Shown here: piece after piece, positions 23,430 to 36,149 of the stretch
Layout of the letters: every line of letters starts with the position of its first letter
How positions within the stretch are numbered: position 1 is the first letter of the stretch
NCBI GenBank assembly: GCA_020205615.1
Contig: CM035167.1
Span: 133,730,095-133,794,094 of the forward strand
DNA length: 64,000 bases
Source of the DNA: Panax quinquefolius
Lineage: Eukaryota; Streptophyta; Magnoliopsida; Apiales; Araliaceae
Direction: 5' to 3'
Notes under the pieces: generated by a model
Databases searched by the model: none
Told to the model about the DNA's origin: nothing
The model's input: only the letters and a program-made list of their open reading frames with translations
Program-made: the position numbers and the translations under genes

Positions 23430-23432
<3 letters not shown>
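23291..23432. mobile_element. Probable TA-flanked MITE fragment
   Basis: Contains ggtggttagcatgcgga, like the MITE ends at 22263 and 48141, and a long A/T-rich inverted segment (ttttatttttagttgtttt / aaaaaaaagcaaaaaataaaag). The right side runs into (TA)n at 23433. Confidence 0.4.
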
Positions 23433-23464
<32 letters not shown>

Positions 23465-23490
23465 TATTTAATGAATGATCGCTATCCTCG

Positions 23491-23550
<60 letters not shown>
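23433..23550. repeat. (TA)n and (CT)n(TA)n microsatellites
   Basis: (TA)14 at 23433-23461, a short spacer, then (CT)n from 23491 and about 23 TA units to 23550. Confidence 0.9.
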
Positions 23551-23553
<3 letters not shown>

Positions 23554-25680
23554 ATTAAAAAGAAGGGAAAAAAGGGTGAAGCTTGTTTTAATTTGCAGAT
23601 ACAGAACTAATGATTGATGAATGATCACCCGAGGTGATTTAATTCTTTTTGGTATGTACGTAAACTTTTTGTTCATGGAAGTTAGGACTATCTTGAATGG
23701 CTATATTGTCCACATTTTTTCACTAGATATTAATTTGTACGAGAATGTCCAATAATATAAGCAAGAAAGTTTCTTGTTTGTTCATGAAGGGAATACCATT
23801 TTGGGCTTGAAATTTATTTCAATATGTACAATTTGTTATTTATTTATTAAGTTTTTTTTGTTTGTATTTATTTAATTTTTTTGTAAAGGTTATAATGGGA
23901 TAAATATTACTCACTCCATTCCAAAATATATATGATCGATAAACATTTTTCATGCTTGAATACAGTGTTAACACAAAGGCAGGAAGGTAATCTCTCTACT
24001 TGCGTGTTAATACTGTATTGAATATAAAATGAACTTACCATAAAATTCACTTCAAGTTAACTACTCCCCTTGAAAACGGGGTTGACCCGAAGAGGCGGTG
24101 AAGACTTTTGGTCACATTGGCCGACCGACACGTGTTCAAATCAACGCAATATGCCAATATATAATATAAGATCTTAGATCTTAGATGGGCCCTCGTTCAC
24201 GAGACTTACCATGTGGGCTTGGTTCACCTGCTGCCTTAATCATGTTCCGCCTTGGCCTCCTTCTCTAACCCAATTCCACTGGCGAGACCGTTCCACTAGG
24301 CCCTCTAATGATCCTAGCTCACTGATTTTATTATAAATATTTTCATAAAATTTGTATGAATATTAAATTTAAAATATTATTATTCTTGATGGGGCCATTG
24401 TAAATGAATTCACACGCATATATATCAATAGTGGACTATAATTGTTGTTTGATAAAATCATGCATTTCACAAAATAAGTCATTTGGCTTTATCGTAGTTA
24501 ATTTATGAATTCTTAAAATTAATTTAAATTGTGATATGAATTTATTTTAATTGCAAAATAATAATTTTATACGTATAATCATTTTTAAATAGTTTAATTA
24601 TTGAATCAAACAATATCTAAAAAATTATATTAATTTTGATTTTAAAATTTCACATATTGAATAGAAAGAAAAAACTAATCAAATGAGATTTATTTCAAAA
24701 AAAAATATAAAGGTACTTGAAATTACAACCGAGTCGTGGACAATTTTCGATAAATAATATTCTTATCATAAAAAATATCACATAATCTTTCCACATACAC
24801 ATATATGCATCATACCTTGTAGGCACATGTCGGTAGGATTCACAAGATGCATGCGTGTGATGTGGCGTTATGCGCGATTTTTTTATGATAATATCATTAT
24901 TAATATTTATATACATGTAATTCTAAATATCTTCAATTGTACTTTAATGGATTCTATATATCTTCAATTGTACTAGAATTCCCTATTATGGATTTAAAAA
25001 AAAGAATAATATTAGGTAAATAAATAGATAAAAACTAGTTAATTAATACATTGACAATTTTTTTTATAAAATTAGTTTATAAAATGATGCAAATGGTCCA
25101 CCATATATGAGTAGACCTAGTGATATACACAACCATCCACATCATTTTGTAAAATTCTTTTATTATCAAAATATTATACATCAAAATTTTATTTAAATTA
25201 TACACTAAATAATTTTATTTAATTACTTAACATTTTTCCTAGCTAATACCATATTGATTTGTCTATCATCACTACTTGCATGTCAAAATCAAATTATATT
25301 GTGGAAACCGAAACCGAAATTATATAAAATCAATCCATCCATCCACCAACTCTTCACGCCAAAATCTCAACAAAAATAGCATCACTTAAATCATGCGTTC
25401 GTATCCTCATCCGGTGGACCCCTTCACCCGTGATCAGTCAAACCAAGAGCATGCATGTCGGCTCTGCTCTACTACTGTTCCACCGAATCATTTCCCCCCA
25501 TCACCCCTTTCCCTTACCCTTTATCATCCTACGGCCACAAATTTTACCTTGCACCAAAAAATTACCAATATAAGCAAACAAACAAACCGAAATTTAAAAG
25601 AGGAAAAAGAAAAAGTTACTGGAGTTATTTACTTTCTGTTACTCCATTAAGTTTAGACACTTTTGGGGTTTACTTAAAGG
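23551..25680. other. Intergenic stretch, no gene seen
   Basis: Only short frames. 25393-25650 is open for 85 codons (MRSYPHPVDP...) and overlaps another open frame, without any domain or conserved context; I do not call it a gene. A possible SINE lies at about 24060-24320. Confidence 0.45.
24060..24320 (+). repeat. Possible tRNA-derived SINE
   Basis: An isolated GC-richer block in AT-rich sequence. It has an A-box-like agaggcggtgaag and, about 40 bases on, gtgttcaaatcaac, close to a Pol III B box. It continues with gggcttggttcacctg, the style of a SINE body. No clear poly-A tail or target duplication was found. Confidence 0.3.
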
Positions 25681-25849
25681 TAGACCTGACAAAATATGGT
25701 TATGAGTTGGTTTTGATTTTTAAAATATGGTTAATCAACCATTTTAAGATATTTTGACTTTTAAACAAAAATTTTAAAATATGAAATTAATATATACTAT
25801 AGATAGAGAGACGGATATAAGGGGTGGAATTTAGACTCCTTAAATAATG

Positions 25850-26436
25850 CCACGAGATATACATAATCACATAATATTATCTTTTTTGAGTGAGGTGAGG
25901 TGAGGGTGAGGGTGAGGTGGGGGGGGTAAGGAGTGTATACATAATCACATAATATTATTTTTTTTTAGGGGTGGGAATAGGAGTGGGGGTGGGGTGGGGT
26001 GGGGTGGGGGATAAGGGGTGTATACATTTATATGTATACATAATATTATTTTTTTTGGGTGGGGGTAGAGGGTGGGTGGGGTGGAGTGGGGTAAGAGGTA
26101 TATACATAATCACATAATATATTTTTTGATGGGAGTAGGGGTGGGGGTGGGGGTGGGTGGGGTTGGGGGTAGGGGTGAGGTGGGGGTAAGGCATATACAT
26201 AATCACATAATTTTTTTGTGTTGTGTGGTGGGGTGGGGTGGGGGTGGAGTAGGAGTGGGTGGGGGGTGAGTGGGGTAGATGGTAGGGTGGGGTGGGGTGG
26301 GTGGGTGGGTGGGGGTGGGGGGTGGGGGTAAGGGGTGTATACATAATCACATAATATTTTTTTTGGTGAGGTGGGGTGGGGTGGGGTGGGGGTGGGGGTG
26401 GGGGTGGGGGTGGGGTGGATGGGGTAGGGGGTATGG
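25850..26436 (+). repeat. G-rich minisatellite, first part
   Basis: Units of 70-140 bp made of a conserved tag tatacataatcacataatatt, a T run and a long GGGGT/GGGGGT/GGTGG run. Six tags are seen here and a seventh after the solo LTR (28487). The G runs on the plus strand have strong G-quadruplex potential. Open frames rich in Pro/Thr/His on the minus strand come only from the repeat. Confidence 0.9.
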
Positions 26437-26963
26437 TGTAATACCCAATAAATAAATAAATAAATTGATTAATAAAAGAAAAAAAAAATTGTTTTAAAAC
26501 ATATTAATTGGACTTTATTTTTTTTATTTGGGTCAAAGTGTATTTAATTTATGTGGACTAATAAATATTAATAAATGAATTAAAGAGATAAAATTTGGCC
26601 TTAAAATTAGATTGAGTTTAATTTATATGTGGGTAATATTTAATCCTATTAAAAAAAAAAAAGAACTTAAAACCCTATATGTTGTATACGCTACTACACT
26701 CGTCGATAGAAAGAAGAGAGAAGAGAGAAGCGGTAATTTGAGAGAAGCAAGTCACCATCAATCAATTGATAATAAGGTAAGAGTTTTCTTCAATTTATTC
26801 ATTACTTAGGTAATCAAATAAGGATTTAAACTCATCTGTGAAGGATTAGAAATTTATATATTGTATGATGATGTGTATATATGTATTACAAAGATAATAG
26901 ATATGTGTATATTTTAAATTCTTGGTTGCGGTGTATATATATATATATTTATTTTTATGCGAA

Positions 26964-27003
<40 letters not shown>

Positions 27004-28449
27004 CTCATTGTGCTAGATATAATTTATATATAAATATATGATACTTTAAGTGTATATATATAAATTATAATTATTTGTTTTATATTAACTCACTTATGTT
27101 ATTATAAATTAAATTAAAAATTGTGTATACTAATTAATTATTCTAATGATAAAATTATAAATTTACTTAATAATAAATTAAATAACATTATGTTAGAGAT
27201 TGTTAAGTTTGTAATAAAATTGTATTTTACTTTATTTAGATTAAATCGGAAGAGTCCAAACGAGTTTTTTGGAATATATTTTGGGTATTACATTGCTTAA
27301 TCCAGTACGGATTCCATACTCTTTCAATGAGACTCTTTTGTTTTTAATTTATTCGTTTAGATTGCTGCGTTTGAAAATTAGTATTGCCTCTCATGATTAT
27401 TTCTTGTCAAATTCAACGTGATAAATTCGTTTGGCGTTCATAGTTGGAACTCATATTTGTACTCTGTGAGCTAGTACAACATGTCTAAATTTATTTTGAT
27501 ATTTGTAGTAATGTACATATTAATATTTTTGGAGACTTTGTGTTGATATCTCGTTTTAGTTTAACATGTACATGTTAGAACCCATTTGTGTTGATATTGT
27601 GTCGCATGTGTTGTGACATGATATTTTTGTTAGAATCTGTAGGGTATACCGAGCTATAACCACTGTGGGGTACCACGTGCGTGTCCTCTTAACACCGAGG
27701 CACGACACCTTCCGGCGGTGTGATCAGTCCACGGCGTCTCCGCTTTATGCTCCGGTGGGAGTTGGCCATTTGGTGTTTTGTTGTGGGGGCGTATGGGTGC
27801 ACCCTAGTTTTCTGCTACGCTCATTATGCGGATTGGTGATGTTTGTGCCAAACACGCCTTCGATTTTACATGCATTGGATTCGCGGTCTAATGTGTGTGA
27901 CTTTTGTGTGGCATTATGTGATTTACTGTGTGGTATTGTTTGACTTGCCCGTGTGGCAAGGTATATTCTATTTTGTTCGAGAGCTCGGTATGAAATAACA
28001 CCCAACCATTTGATTCAAATTTACTATTTCGTTGTGTTAGTTTTGTTCGTTTCGTTTGATTCATTTCATCTCATTTCATTTAAATTGAGTTAGTTATTTC
28101 GGTTCATTAATTGTATTCTATATCCGTCTTCGGGCATTTGGCTCATCTTGCCGTATTTTTCTTCCTGGTGTAATCAGAGGACCAAGGCAAAAGTGTGACG
28201 AGAGCTTCTTTTAATCTAATAGTTTTGATATATTTTGTTAGGTTTCAATACATTGATTTATTTAAAGTTGTAATAAGTATTTTAGATTGTGGATTGAGCC
28301 GATTGGAGATTTATTATGGTTGACTTGTGGTATTTATCGATTATTAAGACTATTCTTTTTTTGTGGCTTTGAGCCTTGCTTTATTAAATTTATTAGTTTT
28401 GTTGTATTTTGAGTAACCTCTCTTTCTATTTTGGAAAGGGGGTGTTACA
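26437..28449 (+). mobile_element. Solo LTR of a gypsy-type element
   Basis: 2013 bp from TGTAATACCC to GGGGTGTTACA, inserted inside the G-rich minisatellite, which resumes after it. Flanking pentamers are tatgg and tataa, a degraded duplication at best. It carries (TA)n at 26937-27002, aaggtaagag (GT at 26777) like a leader splice donor, and a GC-richer block at 27655-27990 of the kind in Tekay/Del LTRs. The 92-codon frame at 27665-27943 is in that block and is not a gene. Confidence 0.8.
26937..27002. repeat. (TA)n tracts within the solo LTR
   Basis: A short TA run near 26937-26950 and a pure run at about 26966-27002. Confidence 0.9.
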
Positions 28450-28555
28450 TATAATGTAAAGGGTGGGGTGGAGTTGGGGGTAAGGGGTGTATACATAATC
28501 ACATAATATTTTTTTTTGGTGGGGGTGGGGGTGGGGTGGGGGGTGGGTGGTTGAA
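28450..28555 (+). repeat. G-rich minisatellite, second part
   Basis: Continues the array: aaggggtgtatacataatca, a T run, and a GGGGT block, after the solo LTR. Confidence 0.85.
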
Positions 28556-28905
28556 CTTCTTGAATATGTAAATATGGGTGGAAAGAACTTTTAATTTTGA
28601 TTTGGAATAAAATATGGGTCAAAAAATGGTTAACCGGGTTAGAACTATATTTCATTTTAAAAATATGGTTCCGCACTTTAACTTGACCCAAATAAATAAA
28701 TATAGTTAACCAACCCATTTGGTTCCAGATTAATATGGGTTGACCTTACAGATTAACCAACTATATTGCTAGGTCTACTTAAGGGTCCATTTGGAAGATG
28801 AAGGGGAAGTAAGAGAGGGGCTAGTAGGTGTCCCGTCACACGGCGGATAGGTATCAAACAAGAAATTTCTATTATTTCATACATAAGCTTTTTACTAGTC
28901 GATGT

Positions 28906-28907
<2 letters not shown>

Positions 28908-28960
<53 letters not shown>
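28908..28960. repeat. (TA)n microsatellite, left flank of the fold-back element
   Basis: About 26 TA units. The matching right flank is (TA)n at 47995-48012. Confidence 0.95.
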
Positions 28961-28961
<1 letters not shown>

Positions 28962-29486
28962 GGAAGGGATCCAGTCCGGATCCCGTAATTTAGCCAAAAA
29001 CGAACTTCTTCTTTCAAATAGTCGACATACATCCAACGCCCAGAAAGAAAAATGTGGGGAAAAAAACGCGGATCCTAGTTTCAATTGAATAAAAAGTAGT
29101 CTCCAAATTTTCCCAAATCCGTTTCCTTTCAAATCGCTGGCGTTGACCTACGAAGAAGATCGGAGGAGTAATTGGTTCAAAGAATCGCAATCTGGTATAC
29201 ATCTCACCGGGCGAAAGCGTGTTCGTCGTCAAACCAAGAACAATCGCGATTTAGGAGCTCCTAAGGTATTTTCTAATTTTCTGTTTGAACCAAATGAATG
29301 AAATCTAGGGGATTTTTTACTTCGTGAGTTTGTCTTTGTTGTGAAAAGCTGGCTATGAATTTGGGATATAGGAAATTCGAATCCGTGTTTTTCCTGTATT
29401 CTTACTGTTTTTGGTTGATTGAGCTTGTATTGATTCTATATTTTAACTTCTGAAGCATTTTTAATCAGTATTTTGGAATCTCAATG

Positions 29487-29487
<1 letters not shown>

Positions 29488-29533
<46 letters not shown>
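29488..29533. repeat. (TA)n(CA)n microsatellite inside the left arm
   Basis: About 18 TA units and a few CA units. The right arm lacks the corresponding segment. Confidence 0.9.
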
Positions 29534-29534
<1 letters not shown>

Positions 29535-29871
29535 TTCAAGCTCATAGTAGTATTCTGTGAATTTTGATTTGTCCTTTTTCTGTGTTATGTCCTAATTTTT
29601 CTGAACTGAGTTTGCTTGTGAGAATTGAACCAAACTTCCCTATAATTTTCATATGCAACTTGTAGGTTGGCTAGATTACGTGCACTTTTTTGACTAACAC
29701 ACTCATTTCATTTTCAATTACATACAAACTTCACAGTCCTTCACAGTGATTCTATATTCTAACAATGATTGTAAGTCTTTGTTTGATTGTTTATAAATTT
29801 TATTAAAATTTCTTGGTTTATTTTTTCTGAAGTCTGTTTTGTAGTTCAGTACTTGTATCATATTAGTGAAG

Positions 29872-30204
29872 ATGGTAGTTCACTTTAATACATTTACTAT
29901 CACCGATCAATCAGTATCTTTGATCGATAATAATATTGATCTGCCCAGCTTTTCTAATGTCTTATTAACATGTACTTGCTTTTATGTGGTTTCGTGGATA
30001 GTTTCTTTCTTAGCTTTGCTCTTGGTTGGGTTATCACAAATGGTGCCGGCCTTGCCTCCTACCCCCATTGACCTTTGTCAAGTAGAAAATGATGATGACA
30101 TCCGAAGTCGCGAAGTCCAAGAGTTCTACAAAGAATTGTTGTTATTTTTTGATATATTCTGCAAAGATTTGGTGAAGATGTATGCAATTTTTTTGGGACT
30201 CTGA
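29872..30204 (+). other. Open frame in the transposon arm with a hydrophobic segment
   Basis: 111 codons from the ATG at 29872 (MVVHFNTFTITDQS). Residues about 28-57 form a hydrophobic, possibly membrane-spanning stretch ([18 protein letters not shown]), then [11 protein letters not shown] and an acidic tail. The inverted copy in the other arm (30658 to about 30490) is also open in the same frame, with a few substitutions. I recognise no family. It may be a captured host gene fragment carried in the inverted repeat; a splice-acceptor-like ttttgtag lies just upstream (29838-29845). Confidence 0.35.
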
Positions 30205-31048
30205 TTTTGACACCATGCACATTTCTTGTAATATTGAAGTTATTATACCCTCTGACATCATAACACTTAAATCAATAAAGGACCACAACAACCGATACAT
30301 AAATGATGTAAAAATAAAGGTCTTACTTATGTAGTTCTCATTGTCATAATCATAATCTCCTATTCTCCAATCATAATCCTTTAAACGCAATATATCAAAA
30401 ATAACAACAATTCTTTGCGCAGAACTCTTGGACTTGATGACTTCACTCAGATGTCATCATCATTCTTCTACGACAAAGGTCAATGGGGGTAGGAGGCAAG
30501 GCCGATACCATTTGTGATAACCCAACCAAGAGCAAAGCTAGCAAAGAAACTATCACCGAAACCACATAAAAGCAAGTACATGTTAATAAGACATTAGAAA
30601 AAGCGGCGGAGATCAATATTATTATCGGATCAAGTATAGATTGATCACCGATAGTAAATGTAAGACCTCGAATTTTATGAAATAAAAGTATTCAATTTTT
30701 CTTATAATTACTATTCAAAGAAATGGTTAAATTGATAAAAGTTAAAGTTAAGGGTGATATATGAATTTTTTTTCAAAATACACAAGTGGTTATAAAATAT
30801 TCATTGTTGCTTTGAGAATATTCGTTTGGTCGTGGAATATTCTTTCCGTCGAGGAATATTCGCAATGATTACCATAGCCCATTTTGGGCCCCATAATGTA
30901 ATAACCATCGGATGAAGAACACGACAAAATTAAGTTTTTATAAATAATCACGTAATCGCTATCAAGTAACATCGCTGAATACCCGGTTGGTAAAGTAAAG
31001 TAATACGCGTTGCAGACAAGAAGACACCTGTATTACACACATTTTTTT

Positions 31049-31090
31049 CAATTATTGATTCTTACGTGAGAAGGCACTACTCAATAATTG
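31049..31090 (+). promoter_or_regulatory. CAATWATTG pair and ACGT core in LTR U3
   Basis: caattattg (31049-31057) and caataattg (31082-31090) surround cttacgtgagaag. HD-Zip and bZIP families bind such sites; action here is inferred from recurrence in all LTRs. Confidence 0.4.
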
Positions 31091-32054
31091 TTACAATAAT
31101 TATCTGCTCAATATTTTATTTTATTGATTCAATAATTCTTTGTGTTGATATTTTATTATTGTTGTTCAATAATTATCAACGCACGATATTTCCCATTATC
31201 GATCAATAATTCATATTATTTGAATAATATTATTAGATAGCATTATTGGCAATGTCTAGAAAGTTCACAAGGAGAGGTTTGGTCACCTAATTGCGGCGCC
31301 AAGAGGAGAAATTTTATTGAAAGCCCCTCTTTCCTGGAACCGCCTAGTCATTGTCATTATTGTGATTCTCAGAATATTATTTGTGAATAATTAGTTATTG
31401 ATTTATATGATAAGAAAATATTTATTTGATGTGGATATAAATGATGGATTTATTTATGTATTTAAGTGAAGGAATTAAAGATGAGGTGTTTTATCAAGAT
31501 TATTTGTCGAAATGGAGAACAAAATATGGGATTTTCGTAAAAATTAGTTTATTACTTGATTTTGTAAAATCCATAACTCTTTAATATATAATGAGTTAAG
31601 AGATGAGCCATATATCAAAAGAAAGCCCTAGAAGTAAGCTAATCAGAGAAATTTGAATCACCCAAAAATTCTTTGTAGATATTTATTGTGGTGAAATTTT
31701 GAATGAAATCTGTCCAAGGACTAATAGTCCGAAAAATCGCTTGTTCAAACTATATTAAATGAGTTATAAATTTTGATCCGACTGTTGGATCGTTGTAATT
31801 TTTGGATATGTTATACATATATAAGTTGAGTATATGTCCACAAATTTTGAACCGTTAAAATGAACGTATGATTTGTTATGAATTTTAAGAGGTAACTGAT
31901 TCTAAAATTAGGTTTTGGTGGAAAATTTAGAATTGAGTGGGCCCCACTCTTGGTTGTTGGGGAGATGGCTGATTTTGGTGGTGGGTGGAATAGTAGCGAA
32001 TAAAGCCATCGTGCAATTGGCAGTCAAGTCTTCTTCTACATGCTAACATTTTCC

Positions 32055-32063
32055 TATAAATAG
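32055..32063 (+). promoter_or_regulatory. TATA box of family A LTR
   Basis: TATAAATAG after ttttcc. The splice-donor-like gaggtaaggg follows with its GT at 32238. Confidence 0.6.
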
Positions 32064-32345
32064 AGGCTAAGTTAGAATTGAAAATCACACCGTAAACATA
32101 AGCTTTCTCTCTCTCTCTCTAGATTATCGAGTGTAATTTGTGAGTATTTAGATACTTGGTGAGTTGATATTCATCGGTGCAAGTTTTTTTGAAATATCAT
32201 ATCCGATATCCAAATCAAAAGTCTTTGCTCTTTTGAGGTAAGGGATAGTAAGGGATGTTATTTTCTTCTCAAATGATATTATTTCTTCAATATCATTATC
32301 TTTGAAATATTATTTGGAACTTTTATCAAATTTGAACTTTTTTCA

Positions 32346-32748
32346 TATTGGTTACTATTCATGGAGTTACTATTCACGAGTTAATATTCACGAGTACTAT
32401 TAAATGATTCAGCGTGAAGATGTTTTTTTTTTACTAATTTCTATCTTTTTGAAAATCTGAGTTACTATTCACGATATCAAGATTTATTCATGTATAATAT
32501 TGACACTATTCATGTATATAATACTATTTACGATATATGACATTATTTACGATGATACGGTGACTATGTACGAATACGAAAGTACTTATTCACGATTTAC
32601 TATTCATGGGTTACTATTCACGAGTTACTATTCATGAGTTACTATTTACGAAGTTACTATTCAAGTTATTCTATTCACGAGTTACTATTCATGAAGTTAC
32701 TATTCATGAGTTACTATTCACTAGTTACTTACTATTCACAACAAAATT
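32346..32748 (+). repeat. Tandem repeats of gttactattcacgag type
   Basis: Two blocks of 12-15 bp units (ttactattca + cgag/tgag/tgaag), partly degenerate between 32400 and 32580. Confidence 0.85.
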
Positions 32749-33080
32749 GGTTTCTTTTCTTTCTTAAATTATCGTTAATTTATGAATCTTACTCTTGAAA
32801 TTAAAACCATGTTTTGATTATATTGTTTTATATAACATTCTTATAACCCTAATGATGATATTTCTCTTCGACTTGAGTGTAAAGATGGGTAGATTATTGG
32901 TATGATCGTGACTATAGGTTCTCTTTGGCCAAGAGTGCAAAAGTTGAATTGTTGACCGTGGTATGATCATGACCATTGAATTTAAATTTATTTTTAAATA
33001 TTTTTAGCTTAAGTGCAAAGGTGAATTGATCAACATGGTTATAATTATTGTTATATAACTTCAAATGATTATATATATCT

Positions 33081-33310
33081 TTCGAGATATAATATCTTTG
33101 GCTACTTTAGAGCAAAAGATGAATTATTGATGAATATCTTTGCCCAGAATATGGTGCATTGTTGAATATCTTTAAATCAGAGAAAAGATGAATTATCTGA
33201 ATATCTTTGCCCGTAATGCAAAGATGACTGTTGTTGAATATCTTTGCTCAGTAGTAAAGATGAACTTGTTGATGAATATCTTCGGCCCGTAGTGCAAAGA
33301 TGAATTTATT
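33081..33310 (+). repeat. ~45-bp LTR tandem repeats
   Basis: Same gaatatctttg...caaagatga array as at 12898-13195, about five units. Confidence 0.7.
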
Positions 33311-33686
33311 AGTATGATTATGAATAGAAATCGTGATTTGGTATAACCATGATATTTGATGTTTCGTAAAGACAGTGATGAAAATTATCTTCGCCCCGGA
33401 TGAGAAGAGGAATTTAGAATCACAATTATGATTATGAGTTATTCATATGATTGTGGAAAGGAACTGCTGATTGATGTTACAGGATAAAATATTGTTGGTG
33501 GACTTTTAAACGTGGAGAAGATAATAGACTTTATAGGTCTATTCGACTCTTTTAATGGATCGCTCGTTCACCGCAACTATGGTTGAAAAGTTTTATCATC
33601 TACCATATGTTCTAAATCTCCGATTTATTATCGATGAAGACTATTGATAATTTATTTATCTTTAGTCATAATATTCTTTATCGAGA

Positions 33687-35542
33687 AGCCAATCATGTTT
33701 GATGATAAAGCATATACTTTCAGAATAATCTTATTCATTTATTAATAAAAAGTATTAATTTATTAAAGGCTTTTAATTATCTACATGATGTCGCTTTTTT
33801 TATAATATGTGATAAACCCATAGTTTTAAGCAATGCTTTTAGAATAATGATGATGATCATTCTAATGAGATCTAAATTCTTAGAAAGCTTAAAACTAAAA
33901 TAGTTCCCAATCATCGATTACTAAATCGGGATTAGTGAATCCTGATAGATCGGGTACATACGCTGCTTGCTCATCGATGATGAGGATGATTGATCTCACG
34001 ATCATTTGTGTGGAGACACTAAAGCAAGTACGTAGGTGCTTATTAGAGAATAAGTTCACCGAACGCGGCTCGCTAAGGAATACCTAATGGAGTTTTATTT
34101 ATTCCACAATAGAATTCAGAGAGTATAGTAGTACAAGTAATCCTTGACTCGAGATCATCATAAGATCTCGTGTATGATGAGTTATACTTTGACTTATTCC
34201 TTAAGACCCTTAGGTATATCAAAGGGTATGCTTGGGTATAATAAGTCAGTATACGGAGATAATGTACGATCAATAAAGAATCTACCACTTCTAATAAAAG
34301 AAGAGAAATGTCCTATGTGATTCGATAAATGACAACCCAAAGAGTCTCGGTTAAGGCGTAATGAAATTAGAAAGGAGTTTCTAATTTGCATTATTTGAGT
34401 CAGCATTTAAGGATCGAAATACATATAATTAAATAAAATAAGACTCGACAAGAATTCCACGCCTTATATTTAATCGGGACATCAGATGGTGGAAGGATCA
34501 ATCAGATTTTAACTATTTACTCAAAGGTTCTTTAATGATTAATGTTGAAATCTATATTATCCGGAAAGTCGCTGATCGCTAGGAGGCTTATCCCTATCAG
34601 AGAATAAATATTATTTATTTAAATAAATTAATTGTTTAATTTATTTATTTAAATAAGATTAGAATTGTTCTAATTGATTTATTCACAACCTATTTAATAC
34701 GGAGAACCTAAAGGGTCACACCATAAAAGGAAGAATAATTATTTAAGAAGTTAATGGCATAATCGTAATAATATAAAGTATATATTTAATTTAATCTATG
34801 GTGATAGAATAAATTAAATAGCTTAATATTTATTATTTAATATTTTAGAAATATTAAATATAAATTAATAAGAGGAGTCTTATTAATATTATTACAATTA
34901 TTATTATTTTAATTTCTAAAAGAGTTTAGGAATTAATTTAATATAAGTACTTTCATTTATTCCTAATCGATTAGAAGGAAAATTAGTTAAAGGAGTTTAA
35001 TTAATTATCCCTAATAAGATTAGGGAGCTTAATTAATTAAAAGAATTTAATTAATTAAATAAAACCCAATTCCTTAATTGTTAAGGTGGGTTGCCCACAT
35101 CTATAAATAAGAGGAGTCTTATTACGGGTGGTATGGGTTGTTGATTTTTTTAAACATACGTAATAATTCCAATTTTGTTGGAGAGACGCCTTTTCTATGT
35201 AGATAGAAAAAACTAGGGTTTAGCCAACCACCCATCTTCTTGAATTTTTTCTTCCTCGTGGATCACCCCAGAGGCCAAACATTCGGGTGGCTAACGCCGA
35301 TCAAAGGAAGGAACCAAACCCGGGATTCAAGTCGAACGCGAAAAGATTTGAGGTGAACTTGCACCGAGGAAGCTCGATCTTCAAGGGTATGATTTATTCT
35401 TTATCTTTTTTCGCTTAATTAATAATTACGCATAAAGGGTGATCCGTATATGGTTTGTAAATTTTTTTAAACTCGATTTTACACGCTCGCATTATTTTTT
35501 TTGCAATTTGATCATGCATATGAATATTACAAAACCTAATAA
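33687..35542 (+). repeat. Copia 5' LTR
   Basis: Matches 41207-43025 nearly base for base (ccaatcatgttt...cacgctcgcatt). Contains tgcccacatctataaataag, a likely TATA region at 35101-35109, in both copies. The 3' limit is uncertain. Confidence 0.75.
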
Positions 35543-35557
35543 AGGGCATCGTAGCCA
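35543..35557 (+). other. Possible copia primer-binding site
   Basis: gggcatcgtagccaa resembles the usual iMet-complementary site with changes at a CAG. It follows aaaacctaataa. Weak, because the other LTR stops before this point. Confidence 0.3.
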
Positions 35558-35654
35558 AACCTTTATGCAAATTATTAATTGTTTTAATTTGATATGTATA
35601 TCGATATGTGTTTAGAATAATTTAATTGGGCATAATTTTATCAGATAAAATTTA

Positions 35655-36145
<491 letters not shown>

Positions 36146-36149
36146 TTTT

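Larger units (their letters stand above)
25681..28777. mobile_element. Non-autonomous hAT-type element, enlarged by a solo LTR
   Basis: Terminal inverted repeats TAGACCTGACAA (25681) and, inverted, TTGCTAGGTCTA (to 28777). The flanks are cttaaagg (25673-25680) and cttaaggg (28778-28785), seven of eight bases identical, fitting the 8-bp hAT duplication. The interior holds a G-rich minisatellite cut by a 2.0 kb solo LTR; without it the element is about 1.1 kb. No transposase frame, so it relied on another element. Confidence 0.8.
28961..30658. mobile_element. Fold-back transposon: left arm, spacer and inner right arm
   Basis: The left arm starts cggaagggatcc at 28961 and runs to about 30165. 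The inner right arm 30382-30658 is its inverted copy (30658 pairs with about 29898), with about 215 bases of spacer between. The outer right arm is displaced to 47531-47994. Arms of about 1.2 kb ending in a G-rich terminus, and (TA)n on both outer sides, suggest a Mutator-like element of the long-TIR, TA-flanked kind. The superfamily is inference, since the TA tract hides any 9-bp duplication and no transposase is present. Confidence 0.75.
30659..33686 (+). mobile_element. Family A LTR, truncated at its 3' end
   Basis: Starts TGTAAGACC directly in the fold-back arm (arm sequence gatagtaaatgta is cut after gtaaa). It follows the 308-1513/11416-14254 LTR through U3, TATA (32055), tandem arrays and the gattgtggaaaggaact region, then switches at about 33686 (tttatcgagaagc) to copia LTR sequence. 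The last ~0.8 kb of the LTR is absent here. Confidence 0.8.

Noticed and set aside
24108..24150. Possible tRNA gene because of gttcaaatc
   Set aside because: No cloverleaf or anticodon stem can be drawn; at most a SINE promoter.
25955..26350. 131-codon Pro/Thr/His-rich frame on the minus strand
   Set aside because: Produced by the G-rich minisatellite; length depends on repeat phase and there is no start context.
26280..26420. Telomere-like repeat
   Set aside because: Units are GGGGT/GGGTGG of irregular length, not the plant TTTAGGG heptamer.
27665..27943. 92-codon frame with a more GC-rich composition
   Set aside because: It lies inside a solo LTR in a block typical of Tekay/Del LTRs, and an antisense frame overlaps it fully.
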